Notes: generated by a model not told the origin, from the sequence alone. Shown: positions 15,964 through 33,705, counted from the first letter of the stretch. The stretch is DNA of 64,000 nt from Anoplopoma fimbria (GCF_027596085.1 NC_072470.1:5648320-5712319), one strand, 5' to 3'. Made by a program: numbers and translations.

Positions 15964-18265
15964 ATAAAAGCACCTCAGTAATTCCTCTTCTTGTACTCAT
16001 AATATAAGGCGTAATATAAAGTGCTTTTGAAAAATGTACCCACTACGTCCTATGGCCCTCAGTATTCTGTTGAGATCTAGTTTTTCCACTCTCTCTGTGC
16101 TATTTAATTGAATACCTCCTTCCTCCTGTCCTCTTTTTTAACAACACCCTTTTCAAAGCTCACTGAAGACCAGGGGAAAATTATTTTCCTCTTCGCTAGA
16201 AAATTGTGTCTCTTCGGAAGGATGCGGTTTTCTCCTGGAGGACAGGTTCCCTATCATTACCTCGAGAGTGCAAAGATCACTCAGAGGAGAGGGCTCCGAG
16301 TTATTTATTGGGCTCACACGCCAAAAAACACACGGACGCACGTGCTCGGATACGCGCCGAGACACAAAGGCTCACACATGAACGGGAAGACATGTTACTG
16401 CTCATGGACACACCGCAGAGAATGTCAGTCTCTTTCGGGATGGAAAAATATCTGGGAGCCATGTGACGGAGGATCCAAGAGGCTAATAGAACAGAAGAAA
16501 ACAAGCTATGTGGCTTTAATGCTGTGAGCATTTAGCTCGACTCAGTGTGTTCGGGTTGACTGGTCTGGGATGCATGCTGCTAAATGGACTCCCTGCTGTG
16601 ACTGGGAACAGATACCTGTATCAGAAAGGAGCGGATTCAGAATTTCATCAATTTCACCCATGAGCAGTTTGGCGTAGTTCAGCTTAGTTTTTTATCCCTG
16701 CTAGACACATGGCTCAAAGGATGACTGGACCCTAATAGATGCTCTATTCTGAAACAAATGAAGCTTTTGAAAATAATGGCAACAAACATGTAATCCTAAG
16801 TGATGTGTCCTTATTTAAAAACATGACCCATGTTGACAGAAATGGAAGCAATGATGGAAAAGAAGAGGTCATTTTGAGGCTAGTAGGAAAATAACAAACC
16901 ACACTGACTCCACTGATATGATTCCCTAATTCACTCAATGAGTATTTGATTTCCAATCAGTCAGTCAAGCACCTTCACCCACGCTCTACATCCAGCCTCA
17001 AGACGGTATTGGAGGTATTGCAGTCAATCACAATCACACTACAACAGAATTGAATGTCACAGTGCCGTGTGGGTCGAGGACGGTGGTGAATAATCCTCCC
17101 TCTTGCTCTTCCTCACTTACAGAACCACTAAGAAACTGACACTTCCCCTCTTGCCGCCACAGGTGAAATCGAATCCAATTACGGCAATAAGTACCTGCTT
17201 AAGTAACCTGCTCCTCGTGCTCTTGGGAGTCATCCGTCATGGGGGAATAAAGGGTTAAGACCTCCCACAATAACCCCCAACCCTGTGAAACCACATCACT
17301 CATCCTTGACTTAGACAGATAAATTGCCTTTAACGATGACCAATATGAATCAATTCCAATATACTGACTGATAAAGGGAGTCCTTTAGAAAGAGGACATT
17401 GTCTGAACAGCGGCACAGAGGGTCATTTATGAACATGCAATTCATGGGTTTACTGTTTTTCCATTGCAGCATGCTAGTGTGTGAGGAGTTTATAGCAACA
17501 CATTGACAACTGGAATGAAAGACAGCTTTTCTCTTCTATCACACAAGGGTGGGATTAAAAAGGCAAAAAAAAAGGTTCATATGAAGTCTTATGAACAGCT
17601 GATATCTCAACAAGTTCTTACTCACAAACTAAACTTAACCAGAAATTCCAAGTTATGAGTGAGACCGGGTTGGATGATTCCATTTGCACCAACTATCTTG
17701 GTTGTTGAGTAGCCATTGTTTTTTTTTTTTATTCTCTTCCCTATATAAATATATTTACCCCCCAAAAATTCATATACATCTTTAACCTTTAAGTAAAACC
17801 ATGTTTCCTTAAAGTTATGTTTGTTTTGGAGAAAAAAAGGCCCATTTAAAAGTTATAAGTGTCCATATCAGGATAAAATCCAGATGTGATGCACTGCACT
17901 TTCTTTAAAAAAAAAGCCAATTTGCTTAAGATGCACAAAGCAGTTATAAATAACTGTGAAGCGGCGTCACCTCCGTATTTCCTTTTCAACAGCGGGAATT
18001 TGTTTATTATAATGGCATTGTGATAAATAGATGAGTGGTCTGCAGCAAAGCGACACAGATGCTCCGTGCATAAACAGGGCATTTGGTTTGACCAGTGAAA
18101 TAAATTTTAGATGCACTGGAAGCTTAAACCGCCCATCTTCAGAATGCACATTAGCAAACTGGCAAACTTGGCTGGCACAAAATCAGCTCTTGTAGAATAT
18201 TAACAGTTGTTGCCTTGTCTGAAATCCTATCGGTGCCAGCGGTAAATCAGCCTGGGGTTGTGTGA

Positions 18266-18266
<1 letters not shown>

Positions 18267-18328
<62 letters not shown>
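18267..18328. repeat. (TG)31 microsatellite
   Basis: A perfect 62-base run near the exon 20 end of intron 20, about 0.7 kb from the exon 20 donor. Confidence 0.98.
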
Positions 18329-18329
<1 letters not shown>

Positions 18330-18906
18330 CTCTGTGTCACAGCAGATGCATGCACATCATGTAATAGCACCCTACTGCCATCCCAGAGTTATAAATCTCA
18401 CCCAGCAGCTACACTACCAAGCAGTCTGGCTCAGTTGACTTCATTTGCAAAGAAAAACACACAAATGTTCTTTGGGTAAGCAAAAGCACACTAAATATTT
18501 CAAGCCTTACTGCTGTTTTTTTCGACCAATCCGGGTGCAGATTTTGTTTGTGTGGCGTAGAAGGGGGTGTTTAATTCGTTAATTTCTCGCGCCGTCACTC
18601 ATTCCCTGAGAGAATAATGCGTTTTGATGCTCTTCTCAGACAGAGTTCATGGCTAAACTAGACTCGTCTGCTGCCTAACTATGTCGGTGGCCTGTCATGT
18701 CATTGTGAAGGGTGGTGGAAATGATAACCGTGTCAAGCAGTGAGGATAATTAGGATCAACAGGGGAAAACTGGAGGAGATTAACTCTCAAAAGTCAACAA
18801 TAATAGACCCCAAACACCGTGTATTTGTTCATAAAACTGCTCTCTGAATTGTTTTTGCAGCAGACATTTTACATAAATCTGCCACAAAAACCTGAATTAG
18901 TAACTA

Positions 18907-22227
<3,321 letters not shown>

Positions 22228-22326
22228 GTCCATGAACTCCACGTTGGCTTTGGGGCCCGTTGTCTCGTTGAGGATTTTAATAGCCACGGGGATCTTCACT
22301 GTCTCACCTTCCGGGACCCAGATGCC
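22228..22326 (-). CDS. erbb4: erbb4 exon 19 (kinase N-lobe, catalytic lysine)
   Basis: This 99 bp exon has the expected length. It reads [37 protein letters not shown] carries the ATP-anchoring lysine (human Lys751 by alignment). The acceptor is TTATTTCAG and the donor GAC|GTGAGT, both phase 0. The sequence is practically unchanged from mammals, as expected for a catalytic core exon. Confidence 0.98.
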
Positions 22327-23106
<780 letters not shown>

Positions 23107-23229
23107 CTTGTAGACGGTTCCAAAAGCTCCAGAACCCAGAATCTTGACCCTCTTCAGCTCGGTCTCCTTTAGGATCCTCAGCTGAGCCTGGTTAGGAGCC
23201 GTTCCGCTGGGGGTCATGGGCTCCACCAG
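23107..23229 (-). CDS. erbb4: erbb4 exon 18 (kinase N-lobe, P-loop)
   Basis: This 123 bp exon reads [41 protein letters not shown]. It contains the glycine-rich ATP-binding loop GSGAFG and the juxtamembrane segment that activates the partner kinase in the asymmetric dimer. The acceptor is TTGTTCAG and the donor AAG|GTCAGT. From intron position +5 the donor runs directly into a perfect (GT)74 microsatellite, an extreme arrangement. Confidence 0.98.
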
Positions 23230-23872
23230 CTGAACAAAAAAAAAAAACACACATTCAGACTGTTAATCCCACTCATCACTTATTCTAGTGCCCAAAAAAC
23301 CCAAAAAAACATAAGAGACATTGTAAAACCTTTCTTAACAGTGTGCCACAGGGTGCAATCACTCCATTTAAAATAATAAGCATAAGCAGGTCTTGGAAAG
23401 AGAAGTGCGAGGTGAAGAAGGTTTAAGCGCAGCCAAAACACAGTGACTGCCCTGTCCTGATAGTCATGATTTTGGAAAAACACACACGCATTCATGAAAA
23501 ATGATTCAGTTGTGTGAACGTGAAGTTCTGCTGGAGCTGGCAGTTACCGCCGCGGACCGCAGCAGCGTGCCCAAACGCTGAACAAATCACAGTCTGGTGT
23601 CAGCTGCTATCACAGCCGACAAACCGGTAGCAGCTCACCAGCTGTGCACACACAAAACAATTCCAATTCAAGGTTATGACGAGCACGCCTCCGCGCTGCC
23701 TGGCTGCCAGTAACAGCTGACACCGAAGCAGCAATCCCAGCAGCTGGCCGGGCCACCCACCCGCCTCGCCACTAGCCGCTCAACAAAGCCCCGGCTACTA
23801 AATATAAAAGAGCAGGAGCTGGCACCTGTAACTGAGCAGTGAAAGGATCTGAGCCAGAGGGGAGGAAGAGCC

Positions 23873-23878
<6 letters not shown>

Positions 23879-23960
<82 letters not shown>
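23879..23960. repeat. (AC)41 microsatellite
   Basis: A perfect run followed by decayed AC-rich sequence to about 23980. Confidence 0.97.
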
Positions 23961-23968
<8 letters not shown>

Positions 23969-24119
23969 ACAGACACACATATATACACATGGATACTCAG
24001 ACTAATACAGATTACATGCATGTACATTGCAGACAAATATTGACAACACATGTAAATTCACGCTCATAAACATCCAACACACGCAGATGGAAGCACATAT
24101 CAGACTACAAAACACACAC

Positions 24120-24124
<5 letters not shown>

Positions 24125-24162
<38 letters not shown>
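24125..24162. repeat. (CA)19 microsatellite
   Basis: It has the same orientation as, and lies 165 bases beyond, the 23879-23960 tract, forming a pair. Confidence 0.96.
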
Positions 24163-24164
<2 letters not shown>

Positions 24165-26014
24165 AAGGAAGTCAATGCCTCTGATCAATACATGTCTTAA
24201 TGAGCCTATCAGCCTATCGGGTCCCTCGTTCGCCGCGGTTTATCAGCGGCATAATCACCCAGCTCAGCCACGGCCATCAAACAATATAATGAGACCATAT
24301 ATCAGTCGCTCAGCCATACACTTGCTTAATGCGATATAAAACCATCAGCACAATAGGACCGAGGGAATCGCACCGCCGGGCCGGTTCGGCAGGATGGATG
24401 ACATTGCCCGCAGCTTTTTCGTCAATGACACGTCGTTTAGTGTCTGTTGTTATGGCTGGGCCCCGCAGGCGCAGTGTAAGGCCGCGGAGATGTCACCGCA
24501 GGAAGTGAGTGAGCAGACGGGGGCAGTGGAGGGAGAGCGAGGGATAAATACTGAGGGGAGTGAATGAGATGACAGGAGGTTCTGTAGCAGTGGGAGCATG
24601 ACTCAGTGATGGTGTAACAGAGAGAAAAAAGACTCCATCTTATTCATTTAGTCTGCTGTGTTTAAAACAGTACTTATCTTCAAAACAATTAAAAGTAATT
24701 AAAAGAAATAACTGTCTGAAACAGAGGGAGAAAAAAAAGTTTTTGGGCAAACTCTATTTCCTATTGAAGTGTTTGGATCAAAAGCTACTGATTGTTTTGT
24801 CGAATGCTATTGTCACGGTCAAGAATGGACCATTAACTTGCATTGAGAAACTTACTTTTGAGATACATTTACAGCATTCTAATTTTTGCTAAAAAAAAAC
24901 TGACTGAATATTTCAAAGCAAGGAGAACTAGAAAAGGCAGAAATGAAAATGTTAAAACTGATAATAGCAAAGATTCTGTTCTGGTACCACTTTCTAAAAG
25001 AAGAGTACTTTAGAGAACTTATCTTCAGATTCAATATTTGGAAAGTAAATAAGCAACAATCAAGAAGAGCTCAGCACTCGAGAACTCGAGCTCATCTGCT
25101 TCATCACTACTCAGAGTTTTAATCACATTTGATTGACGGAGACAAAACCGCCACCAACTGGCCTCACATTTACTTTTTAAACGCTGCTGATTTCTGATTG
25201 GTTTACAGTACACGAGGATTCCTTTTCCCTGTTGAGCCCCGCCCTCTTCAAACAATGGACGTGGACATTTTAAACAGCCTTTAAAATGTGACTATGAGTG
25301 TTTTATTATACTTGTGTAACAGATGGGTGTTTATGGGATGCATTAATGTCAAGTATTCTGCTGAATTATGTCTCTGTTTTTTTTTACAAAGTCTAAAAGT
25401 ATTTATAGATACCCCTGGTACCCCTTGAGGATTTTTTTAAGCAATTCTTCTTCACATCCCTTTGCAAATTACATAATGAATCTTTAAAAAAACAAAACAT
25501 GTTTAAACAAAGACAGAAAGAAAACAAACAACATTAACATTGACATTTAAATCAATGCACTCTCCCGTATAAATGAACAACTAAATGACGATAACTTCTG
25601 GGTTGCCAGGTTGGAAAAGACCTCATACTTCTGAGTGACGTAGCAAGTGATGGGGGTATTTTGTTAGGCCTTAATTGAAGTATTAATTTGCATAAGAGCA
25701 TTTACTGCAGACCTTATTAACAACAATAAGGACACGCTTTTGTCACATCCATCTCATCGGCCTTGTATTTGGCCGTAGAATATTATTTGATTTGTTGATC
25801 CATACGCTGAAAACAAGTGAAATGGAGAGTTTGTGAAGGAGCGAGGAGGAGAGGAGGTGACGGAGGAGTAGAACGAGCAGATGGCGACAGGCTGTAGCTG
25901 TTATTGTTTCATTAGGACGAAGCAGGGCCGGACTGATGAGGGGAGGAGAGGAGAGATCTATTAAATAAGATGCACACCCATGGCCTGCGAAACTCTCTGG
26001 AGCTCATCTTCACC

Positions 26015-26016
<2 letters not shown>

Positions 26017-26080
<64 letters not shown>
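26017..26080. repeat. (CA)32 microsatellite
   Basis: A perfect 64-base run in intron 17. Confidence 0.97.
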
Positions 26081-26083
<3 letters not shown>

Positions 26084-26583
26084 GCTCACCACGCCACTTT
26101 ATTTACCGGATAATAATGCACCTTGCCTTTGCCAAATGAGCCTCACCGGTGGCGCGGCGGTGCCGGACTCGGACTGCTTCATTGGACAAATGAGGAGCAT
26201 GTTCAAGCCTCGAGCAGGAATACATTCACAGAATTATTCTGTATTGAGTAAGTAAACAATGTCCTCAAACATAAGGTTGCACTGCCCGCCCTCGGATGCA
26301 ATGCTAATGTTAGCATCAGCCACATAGAATGCTACATTTGCTGCGTTTTGTAACAGAAATCAGGTGAAACAAGGCTGATATCCATGTCTGTATGCATCCC
26401 GATTCATATTTTTGACTATTGTTCCTGTCTATTGTCAAAATACAGAACTATTGCAAGTGCCGAAAAATGGATTTGTTATGGAAATAATCAAGTTTTGCTC
26501 TCTATAGAAGAAATGGCCGAATAGTGGTTGAATGCTCTCATTAGATTGGGTTCTACTGTGTAATAAACAAAAGGTACAATGCA

Positions 26584-26620
26584 GGACAGATGTGGGACAG
26601 ATGTGGGACAGATGTGGGAC
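26584..26620. repeat. 11-bp tandem repeat, 3.4 copies
   Basis: The unit GGACAGATGTG is repeated head to tail three times and followed by a partial GGAC. Confidence 0.9.
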
Positions 26621-27984
26621 AAACACATGAGGCTAAATGAACTGACTTAAGGTCACAAATTGAACATTTCCGGCCTCACATCCCACCTCACCTTCCTTAT
26701 TCTTGAATTTTGGGATATCTTGATGGCCCAGTAAAAATATTCTCGTGGGTTACTTTGGAAACCACAATGACACAAAGTGAGCTCATTAAGTCCATTTGCA
26801 CACGATAGCGGGAAGGCGTGCTTATCAGTATGCGAGGGGCATTCATTCTTGGTATTAGCGAGCCCGTCCCAGCGGCCGATTTCCCTCCGCTATCTGCATT
26901 TAAAGAGCAGTCCTTTTACTGCACTTCTTAGTCACTGAACATGAATTCTCGTGGAAATCTTTCTCTGTGCGACCTGGAATTTCGGTACTTGGACTTGGCA
27001 GTAATACAAATGCCTGTAGATGTTTTCTTCTTGCTGAGGCTGTTTTCCTGAAGTACAGCCATGGGGCCCATGACTGAAAAGAAAGAGTGTTTAGATCGCT
27101 GGCACCGCGCCCGAGCACTCTCTACTCTGCCTGCGCCTGATTAGCTCCCCATTGGCTGGGGGCAGACCTGATCCAGCTAATCAGGTAGAGCAGTACCGGA
27201 GCTCTGGAGGACCAGGCGGACATCGCTGTTGTTAAGGCCGTCTGTAAACAAGCCTGTAATAATAAGCCATCAGTGCACGGGGAAACTGTGTAGCATGCAA
27301 AACTAGAAGCGGGTCGAAGTTGAACCAGGAAGACTTTAATGCACCTGTAAGATTCCCTGATGTATTTGACTGAGAGGACAAAATATAAGTTCCATAATAA
27401 ATGCAAATGTTTTTTTTTTTTTTTGGCTGAGCTTGCACATCGAAGAGAAACGTTAACTTTGTCACACCTCTCTGATATCTGACATGACATGAGTGGTGTC
27501 TTTTTGAATCGCGTGGGACTTTGAATTAAATTGAACATGAGGTTCGGGGGTATTTGAACAATGCCCGGCCGCGCTGCATGCATTTCTAATGACATCCCGT
27601 GCCTCCGTTCAGCCCGCCCACGCCCCCACCCTGCAGCGAACAACGGGAGCTGTCCAGCGCTCCTGAATGCTGAAATCCTTCTTGGAGGAAAGCAGAGGAG
27701 AGTGTGTGAGCAGCGTGAGAGCTGTCCACAGCCTGCGGTGCTGAAACACTCACAGAGCTCCGTGTCTGTACAAAAGCAGCTGGAAGAGGACCTTCCAAGT
27801 GCATTAGTCCCGCTTCATTGGACCGGGGTCAAAGTTCAAGACCCGGGAGCCGCAACAGTGTGGCGACTCCGCTGTTTGTGCTGCCTCTCCCCGCGAGCAA
27901 AGCAATTTGTGTTCAGGGGATCCTTTAAAGAGGCACGACAGTGTGAGACTGGCTTTTATTATTTTTTTTCCATGTTTCTTTCAA

Positions 27985-27987
<3 letters not shown>

Positions 27988-28038
<51 letters not shown>
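27988..28038. repeat. (GA)25 microsatellite
   Basis: A run of GA units inside intron 17; in gene sense a CT run, but not near an exon. Confidence 0.97.
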
Positions 28039-28044
<6 letters not shown>

Positions 28045-29989
28045 GGGGACAAACAACAAAAAAAGAAAGATAGAAGATGGAAGAATAAAGTGCTTATTCA
28101 CAAGGGAGACAGACAGATAAATGGAGTTGCGGAGATCAAAATGTAGAGCACAAAAAGAAAAATAGAAGGTGAGGATGCGAGAACAGACAGAGGCAGAGAA
28201 TATTAAAACAAAAAGATGACATCAAAGAAAATGAACTAGGGGTGCGTTGTGCAAGTCAACACAGCCTTCACACGTGTCCTTGATATGGAAATGCCGGCTG
28301 AGTGCTCAGATCACGTTTTTTGACAGCGCGCACTGAAAGGCATCGCTTTCCCCCCGTCTGACACGAGAGGTGAGCTCTCTGTTTAAAAAGAGCTGTGGCA
28401 AATAGGGAGAGATGGAGGGGGGGGCGGGGGAGTCCCTGAGCCATCCCTGTCCCCAAACCCCCCCCTCATCCAGACAAGCTTGATCTCTGTTCATCAGACA
28501 ACAAAAAAAGAAAGAGGTTGTAGAAAGTGTGATACAGAATGCAAGGAGTGCAGGGTTTTTTTTTTTGGAGCATGCTGGGTAGGTGAGAGTGCAGAGCAGC
28601 ATTCAGATGGAAAGCAAACAGTTTCTGTGTGTATGTACAAAGCATGAGAATATTCATATATTAAAGGCAAGAATTGTGACAACTTATTAAAGATTTGTCG
28701 CAAAATGGACTTGAATGAATCGCATTTTAGATTGAAAACCTTTTATTTTGTCGGCTCAAGTGATGGCTTGTATATTTCCTGTCCCTGCTGGCTTGAGTCA
28801 TAACTGTCTGATAATGATGCTTTCAAGGGTTTCTCTACATCATTGTTCATTACCATTCAGCTAATGCTCTCGCACAGAATGTCCAAGGTTCAGGGTCACG
28901 CTCAGAACACTGAAAACACGGCTGAACCCATGGCCTGCTCTTAACGAGTGCTCCGTCTGACCTTTAGGCCGACCTGTCACAGGCGTTAAAGATTTCATTG
29001 TGTCTAATTACTTTTACACCCTATTAGGTCTCTCCTTGAAGGATGGGGGAAATTGACTCGTCTGACTATATTTCACGTTTTTTTTTTTCCCCCCGGTGGA
29101 GTATTGAGTCAAGGAGTAAAAATCAGTTTATACGGGGGAGATGCAAAAAGGAGGGAGGTCACCCCTCCAGCCTGATCCGGCTCCGCCTCTCCATCTCCGT
29201 GACAGTACATTAGCGAATCTGCTCGGACTGAAGACTTCCCTCCCGGACAAGAGGCTGTCTGAACGGGGCCCGGCTGATTAAGATGGATGTGTGTGGCTGG
29301 GACGAGGCAGAGTCTGCCCATGGCCGCCCTCCCCTCCCCCTCCCCCCGCCCCACCTACAATTCCCATCTCAAGCCTGACAGCTGTCTATAACACTGCTGC
29401 CTCTACCTGTAAATTATCCTAATGCAGACTGACAAGCAGCCTGCCCTACTCCTATGGGCGAGGACACTCGGCGGACCTGCAGTGATGACATAACCGCCGG
29501 GGCCCGCAGACAGGAAGCACGGCGCGTCGCAGCAGCACAAAGGTGATCAACCGGAGCATGAACGCACACACGAACCCCGCGCTCACCTTACGCCTCAATC
29601 TCGGAATTCCTCCTTCGAATATAAAGTCTGCTCCGAATGTCTGATGCTTCCAAGAAATGGACACCCTTCAAGGCCGGATCGATGGCCGATGGCGGCCGTG
29701 CATAACTTTAAAACCTTCAGTGCAATGCGTGGTTTGGCTAAGTACCATAGCCAAGGTTTCTAAAGTTTCAAGGTTTGCCTAAAAGTGCACTGCAACTTTG
29801 AGATGAAGGATTTCTTAAGAACTCAAAGATACAAAAAATATATATATAATCTTAATGAAAAGCAAGCTAGAAGTGTTTTAAATTGAGCTTGTCTGTTTTC
29901 CTTATTAAGCTAACTAAAACAAAACTTTTGCCTCGTTGAGTTTTTGTCACATTAAAAGGAAGGGACGCTTCTTTGAGGAAGCTATTCCC

Positions 29990-30015
29990 AATTTCCTCTC
30001 TGGGATCAATAAAAA
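29990..30015 (+). mobile_element. LINE-like 3' tail remnant
   Basis: AATTTCCTCTCTGGGATCAA followed by TAAAAAA resembles the 3' end of L2-like fish retroelements (TTTCCC...GGGATCAATAAAG). Only the tail is recognisable. Confidence 0.5.
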
Positions 30016-30205
30016 ATTCATTATACTGCGGTAATTGTCCAAATCCATTACTAATTTATCCTGTAGTTGCAAATGGGTCACAATTAATTCTACGATCTTC
30101 AAATCTGAAACCTCGGACCAAAACAATCTCAAGGTAACAGTGTAAATAAAAATAGTATTCTCGTGAAACTGATTTGTAGTTGGTACGACCCCTCCACCCT
30201 CTCAC

Positions 30206-30338
30206 CTCCGTCTCCAGGAAGCGCCGCAAGGCCCTCTTCTTCTTGATGCTCTTGCGTCGGACAGAAACGGCCACGCTGAGCGCCAGGATGACGATGATGA
30301 ATAGTCCGCCGATAATGCCAGCTGCTATTAGTGGTGTC
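30206..30338 (-). CDS. erbb4: erbb4 exon 17 (transmembrane helix and basic juxtamembrane)
   Basis: This 133 bp exon reads (R)[44 protein letters not shown]. The hydrophobic run is the single membrane-spanning helix; a glycine-rich AAGxxGG motif typical of ERBB helix dimerisation is visible. The basic stop-transfer stretch is identical to mammalian ERBB4. The acceptor is CGCTACAG and the donor GAG|GTGAGA, phase 0. Confidence 0.98.
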
Positions 30339-31625
30339 CTGTAGCGACGGGGGAAGAGGAGAAACATTAACATTGCTGAAACATTAAGAAACTGAAAGAA
30401 ATAGTGCAAACCTCAGCCGATGCTGGAGAATTCTCCATCCTGCTGTAGTGCAAATAAAACATCATCACTTCAAATTCAGCTCTCTGCTTTTAGAAATCTG
30501 GACTCTTCAGCCTGAAGCTAAGAATAAAGATGCTGGAAATGAGTGTTTCTAAAATCTTAACCTCTCTTGTCTGTTATAAATAACAGCGACAACAAGGCAA
30601 GCTCAATAATAATAAGAAAGAAAGCAACCATACTTTCACACTGTAAGTTATATATGACTAGAAGAATGACAAAGAAGTGAGAAATTTAAAGTGTCAACTA
30701 TTCACAAGTTGCTTCTGATTCTTCTGGGGGGGAAATGTGCTCAAGTCAAGCCTAAAGGTTGGAAGTTAAAAGCTCTAATGATGCCGCTAATGCTTTTGCC
30801 ATTTACGTAGCTGCTCCTGCACTCGTGTCTTCCGTTATGCCACTACTCAATTCTCTCCTTCTATTTCTCTCTTTTCTTTTATCCTTCCCCTCCGATCTGT
30901 ATTCCATTTCACCTTCTCGCCTGCTAAAAACACCTGCTTCAACCTGATGACTGAAGTGCAAAGATCTTCTTTTTTTTTCCCCTTTTTTTTTTGTTGTCAA
31001 AAGCCATTAGCAGCTAATGGAAGATTCATGTACCATGGAGCTATGGGCGAGCAAGGTGCCGTATTGATTGTGACGAACCGGAAGGAGGGGGGGGAGCTTG
31101 AAATTTACAAAGAGGCTGCGGGGGTCTCGACATAATGAGATATACATCCATGTGGTGAATAGTAATCCAGCAGTTTGGAATGAATTAAATAAAAAGCGGG
31201 GGGAGAGAGAGAGAGACAAGGAGAAACAACAACAGGGGATGGAAACACATAGGGGGAGGGATTAAAAGATATGGAATAAAACGCAAAAAGAAAAAGTAAA
31301 GGGAAGAGAAAGGGGACAAGTAACAGAGAGACAAGGGTAAGGACTTCTCCAATTAGGAGGAAAGGGTTTTACGGCAGAGCAAGTGACATCAGGTCACCAG
31401 ATGAGATAGGGGAATAATACCACTGCGTGAGCTAAAAGACAACTCTGGGAATAAAGACTCAGCAGAAGCCTAATTTATGTTTCCTCTCTTAAAAAAGGAG
31501 CTAAGGATTACCCTTTTTTTTTTTTTATGGCTGTGCTGGTTTGGTTAAATTATAATGAGTTCGACACTCTTTAGAGTTTGCTCCAACTGTAAAGATCATT
31601 TGTTTTTATGGGTATTTTTAATAGA

Positions 31626-31649
31626 GTTGTTGTTGTTGTTGTTGTTGTT
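31626..31649. repeat. (GTT)n trinucleotide repeat
   Basis: Eight GTT/TTG units in a row. Confidence 0.9.
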
Positions 31650-31708
31650 TTGTCTTCAGGCTATTTAGGTCGCGTGGCACAAAAGAGTTTGTCTAAATTG
31701 ACCCTGTG

Positions 31709-32187
31709 CTAAGCCCCGCCCCCGTGCTACTACTTCATAAAGCTGCAAGAGCTACTGTATCTTACAGAGGAGCCCACACTGTCACTAATTGAACTCCCTG
31801 AATGAATTATGAATTATCCAATTTATGGACAGACGACAGAGCGTTTACAGAGAGAAGCAAACAGAAAGCTGTCAAACTGATTCAGCAACAAGAAGAAGAT
31901 AAAGAAGAAGATAAAGAAGAAGATAAAGAAGAAGATAAAGAAGTGACCGAGACAACAAAATCAAGGAAGCATTACAAAGCTTAGGCAGCAGGTGTATCCT
32001 CTCAGAATACCTCCAGTAGCATAGAACTACTAATTCTACTTAATGATGTGCTAACGTACTCTGCTAATGATAGCTGTTAGTTTTTTTTTTTTTTACCTTG
32101 AAACGTAATATTTTTTAGAAACCCTGGTCGAAGACAGCCGATGCTACGCTATGATTGGCCAGTCTGTGTTCGAGGGGCGGGACTTAG
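31709..32187. mobile_element. Possible MITE-like inverted pair
   Basis: CTAAGCCCCGCCCCC at the left is mirrored by GGGGCGGGACTTAG at the right, some 450 bases apart. The GC-rich motif contrasts with AT-rich surroundings. The termini are not clear, so this may be part of a longer element. Confidence 0.35.
31891..31943. repeat. 12-bp tandem repeat, 4.4 copies
   Basis: The unit AGAAGAAGATAA is repeated four times exactly. An EEDK-repeat open frame through it lacks any sign of being a gene. Confidence 0.93.
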
Positions 32188-32610
32188 CCAAAGATCAGTT
32201 CTACTTTATTTATTTGATCATAATAGTAGTATCAGTAGCTTGGTTACTGTTAGTAGTAGAGTAGTACAGTTATGTAGTAATAGTTCTTTGGTCCAAGTTA
32301 CATCACAAGTCAGTTGCAACTCTTTTAGCGCTCTAAATGCTAAATCCAATAAAAGCTGTACTATTTTTACTCTCTTTGATAATTATTATGACAGTACAGT
32401 GACACATTTTAATAAATGTTAACAGTTGTCACAAATTAGCCCGCAAGATTCAGACCAGAGCAAAACATTCTTTAGTCATCCATCAATTACCGGATACAAA
32501 AGTGTCTGCACTCTTGTTAATGAGTATCATGAGGACGTTTAATGAGTAGTGGCAGGATCTGATGCTGGTCTCCCAGTCCCACATTACAAGTACACCCTGA
32601 GACCTCTCAC

Positions 32611-32655
32611 CTGTCCATCATCCCGACACAATCTTGGAGTCTTGGCCCGACGCAC
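32611..32655 (-). CDS. erbb4: erbb4 juxtamembrane exon, JM-b type
   Basis: This 45 bp exon is bounded by CTGCAG and AG|GTGAGA. It is phase 2 on both sides, so it fits exactly between exon 15 and the transmembrane exon. It encodes GCVGPRLQDCVGMMDR, which resembles the human JM-b insert SIGSSIEDCIGLMD in length and in the DCxGxMD core. It does not resemble the JM-a insert with its YYPWTG block. From family knowledge, JM-b receptors lack the metalloprotease cleavage stalk and are not shed. No JM-a exon was recognised in the neighbouring introns. Confidence 0.85.
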
Positions 32656-33705
32656 CTGCAGGACAGACAAACCAAGAGAGATCATCCATTAAAGCAGGGA
32701 CAGGTTATGAGTAAAAAACCTCGTGTTGTCTTTCTTCCATGTCAGTCAGCTGTCACTGGGCAGGGACCTGTGGAAAATTGGATCCACGAGCACGGCTGAC
32801 CACTTGTCAATATGACAGGGGGGGAAGCGTTTGGATGGGAGAGCGTTGTTTTTGTGTGTTTTCAGTGCTGTGCTAAAACCTTTGGGGAAATTAACAGAAA
32901 ACAGTCAATTCTCTGTTTCACCATCTATTAAAATATTAAAATCCTCTAGATAAGAGATGAGAATACGAACAAAATACAGTAACTAGGTTCCTCCATTGAG
33001 TATTTGTCGCTCACATCACTTCAAGAGCTGAAACACAGGAACATTTGGCTCCATGTTGAGGACTGGGTGTAGATATGATGCCAGATTAGAGGATGATTAT
33101 ATTCTAGGATAATAATAATAATCACAGCTGCTTTACTTCAACATCTAAGCCAGGTTTCTAAACAGGACTTTTATATAAATGCAACTGAAAATTCTACATA
33201 TTTTCCTTCTATCATTGTTCTGCATGGGCAACTTTTTTTTAGTTTTCATTAAACGCTTAAAAATGCTATAATCAATGTTTTTTCAATGGATCACATGACT
33301 ACTTGTATGTGAAAATGGTCCCTCTAGTGATGAACCTACACATATATATATATCCCCTCAGCTACGTGGAGCTTCATAGTGACTTTCAGCTATTTTTTTA
33401 CGTTTTTTGTTTCAAATGTGATAAGATTTGACTGTGATTCAGCGACTTTCTCCTCTGATTCAGCATCTCTAACTTCTTTTCCCTCTTTCCAAACACAATA
33501 AATACTTACACCTTTTCCTTCTTACTATCTCAACAATCAAGGGCACGGGAAAGTAGTGCTGATGACACGCCGATCAGTGGCAAGTGGCGTTTTCAGCATT
33601 AGGTAAGCAGGAAGTCATTAGAGCAGACTGTTGGCTGCTCATTAATTCTACCTCCTTGAGTGGAGGACGGCAGGAAAGACACATGAGAAGGTTTTTTGAG
33701 TGCTC

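Larger units (their letters stand above)
23230..30205 (-). other. erbb4: intron 17
   Basis: This 6976 bp stretch lies between the transmembrane exon and the P-loop exon. It holds AC tracts at 23879-23960, 24125-24162 and 26017-26080, a GA tract at 27988-28038, an 11-bp tandem repeat at 26584-26620, and a LINE-like tail near 29990-30015. Complex repeat-free sequence at about 24170-24420 could be a conserved element, which I cannot test. No exon was recognised. Confidence 0.8.
30339..32610 (-). other. erbb4: intron between the JM-b exon and exon 17
   Basis: This 2272 bp region is where a JM-a exon would be expected, downstream of JM-b in gene order. Reading it for a 75 bp exon with a YYPWTG-like core gave nothing. 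It contains a TTG repeat (31626-31649), a 12-bp tandem repeat (31891-31943) and an inverted GC-rich pair (31709-31724 and 32173-32187). Confidence 0.75.

Noticed and set aside
26584..26620. CRISPR-like short direct repeats
   Set aside because: The 11-bp units are directly adjacent with no spacers; this is a simple tandem repeat in a vertebrate intron.
31802..31984. 60-codon frame with EEDK repeats
   Set aside because: Produced by the 12-bp tandem repeat; no splice or conservation evidence, and it is on the strand opposite to the gene.
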